Of a stretch of 7,310 nucleotides of DNA, positions 6,137-7,310 are shown one piece after another; the first letter of the stretch is position 1, and the number at the start of each line of letters is the position of its first letter. Under the pieces are notes generated by a model, which was not told the DNA's origin, searched no databases, and saw only the letters and a list, made by a program, of their open reading frames with translations. The stretch lies in NCBI GenBank assembly GCA_030630395.1, contig DAOVNE010000060.1:1-7310 (forward strand). The letters run 5' to 3'. The DNA comes from Candidatus Eiseniibacteriota bacterium. GTDB lineage: Bacteria > Joyebacterota > Joyebacteria > Joyebacterales > Joyebacteraceae. The position numbers were made by a program, and so were the translations under genes.

Positions 6137-7310
6137 CTACGTGCCGAACTCCCACGAGGACAGGTATTCCCTCTGCTCGTCGGTCAGCGTGTCGATCTCC
6201 ACTCCCATCGAGGCCAGCTTGAGCCGTGAGACATCCGCATCAATCTCAGCCGGCACCGGGTAGACGCGCGCCTCAAGCCTCTTATCCAGCTTGGCCAGAT
6301 ACTCGCAGCAGAGAGCCTGGTTGGCGAAACTCATATCCATGACAGCCGCCGGATGTCCCTCCGCCGCTGACAGGTTGATGAGGCGCCCCTCCCCCAGGAG
6401 GTTTATGCGCTTCCCGTTGATCATGTAGGTATCGACGGAATCCCTTGGATGGCTTGTCTCGCTTGCGAGACTAACGAGCGCCTCCTTGTCGATCTCGACG
6501 TCGAAGTGCCCTGAATTGGCAACCAGAACTCCATTCTTCATGGCCTCGAAGTGCCGGCCGGTCAGGACACGGATGTCGCCTGTCAGAGTAACGAAGATGT
6601 CACCAAATGGAGCCACGTCGTCCATCGGCATCACGCGGAAGCCGTCCATCACGGCCTCGAGCGCCTTGAGGGGATCCACCTCAGTTATCACGACGTTGGC
6701 GCCCATCCCGCGCGCCCTGTTGGCCAGCCCGCGCCCACACCATCCGTAGCCCGCCACGACGAACGTCGACCCGGCGATCAGCGCGTTCGTGGCTCGCAGA
6801 ATGCCGTCAATCGTGCTCTGGCCCGTGCCGTACCTGTTGTCGAACATGTGCTTCGTGTTGGCGTCGTTCACCGCGATGACCGGAACCTGGAGTTTGCCGT
6901 CCTTCTCCATCGCCTTCAGACGGATCACCCCGGTCGTCGTCTCTTCCATGCTCCCGATGAGATTGGGGATGAGATCCGCTCTCTCCTCGTGAATCGCAGA
7001 CACAAGATCTGCGCCATCGTCCAGCGTTATTCCGGGGGAAGCATCGAGGATCGCGCGGATGTGACTGTAGTACTTGTCGTTGTCCTCACCGCGGATCGCG
7101 AAGACCGGCATCCCATGGTCCTTCACCAGATGGGCGGCAACGTCATCCTGCGTGCTGAGCGGATTCGACGCGGTCAGCCACACCTCCGCCCCACCCGCTG
7201 CCAGAGCGATCATCAAATTGGCGGTCTCGGTGGTGACGTGAAGACACGCGCCCACGACGTATCCCTCGAGCGGACGCTCCTTCGCGAAGCGGTCCCGGAT
7301 ACTTCCAAGA
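6137..7310 (-). CDS. ahcY: S-adenosylhomocysteinase (adenosylhomocysteine hydrolase), partial at right edge
   Basis: The enzyme reversibly splits S-adenosylhomocysteine to adenosine and homocysteine using tightly bound NAD, relieving inhibition of methyltransferases in the methyl cycle. The 390 visible residues lack only the extreme N-terminus, since the frame is open to the edge and begins [15 protein letters not shown]. Key elements, numbered from the edge, are [11 protein letters not shown] (22-32), the substrate-binding EETTTG (122-127), and [13 protein letters not shown] with the catalytic Lys, Asp and Asn (K153, D157, N158). The Rossmann motif GYGWCGRG (187-194), [10 protein letters not shown] (265-274) and AEGHP with the gating His (H319) follow. 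The Cys that follows YG in human and many bacterial enzymes is Thr here (YGTGQS). The protein ends SSWEFGT without the usual Lys/Tyr tail. Both traits, and the compact length, match the archaeal/Thermotoga-type clade. It converges on lptG, and its promoter lies outside the window. Confidence 0.96.
   Translation of the reverse strand, partial: LGSIRDRFAKERPLEGYVVGACLHVTTETANLMIALAAGGAEVWLTASNPLSTQDDVAAHLVKDHGMPVFAIRGEDNDKYYSHIRAILDASPGITLDDGADLVSAIHEERADLIPNLIGSMEETTTGVIRLKAMEKDGKLQVPVIAVNDANTKHMFDNRYGTGQSTIDGILRATNALIAGSTFVVAGYGWCGRGLANRARGMGANVVITEVDPLKALEAVMDGFRVMPMDDVAPFGDIFVTLTGDIRVLTGRHFEAMKNGVLVANSGHFDVEIDKEALVSLASETSHPRDSVDTYMINGKRINLLGEGRLINLSAAEGHPAAVMDMSFANQALCCEYLAKLDKRLEARVYPVPAEIDADVSRLKLASMGVEIDTLTDEQREYLSSWEFGT

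Overview
The window is about 60% GC by eye and fully coding apart from two short intergenic gaps. It carries four genes: the N-terminal half of a sprA-type gene (minus strand, running off the left edge), a pair of LptF/LptG-family permeases (plus strand, stop and start overlapping), and most of an S-adenosylhomocysteinase gene (minus strand, running off the right edge). SprA is the outer-membrane translocon of the type IX secretion system (T9SS), so the host is a diderm bacterium of the Fibrobacteres-Chlorobi-Bacteroidetes (FCB) assemblage. High GC, Shine-Dalgarno-like start sites and an archaeal/thermophile-type AhcY point away from typical Bacteroidota, towards lineages such as Gemmatimonadota, Eisenbacteria, Krumholzibacteriota or Latescibacterota. 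That placement is inference.

Layout: 1-3456 (minus) is sprA, open without a stop to the left edge. It has a signal peptide, a 12-copy octapeptide repeat (2953-3240) and then recognisable SprA core blocks. 3457-3643 is a divergent intergenic/leader region with candidate overlapping promoters and a small hairpin in the lptF leader. 3644-4993 and 4990-6066 (plus) are LptF-like and LptG-like permeases sharing a GTGA overlap. 6067-6136 is a convergent gap with a strong hairpin. 6137-7310 (minus) is ahcY, lacking only its extreme N-terminus.

Two of the three units concern the outer membrane. LptF/LptG would form the inner-membrane half of the ABC transporter that extracts lipopolysaccharide and feeds it to the Lpt bridge. 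SprA is the gated outer-membrane channel for T9SS cargo. They are divergently arranged around a gap of about 190 bp, so shared regulation is possible but unproven. AhcY is a housekeeping enzyme of the methyl cycle and looks unrelated to its neighbours.

I see no RNA gene, CRISPR array or insertion sequence. The most unusual element is the octad repeat tract in the periplasmic N-terminus of SprA. The sequence does not reveal a wholly new system.
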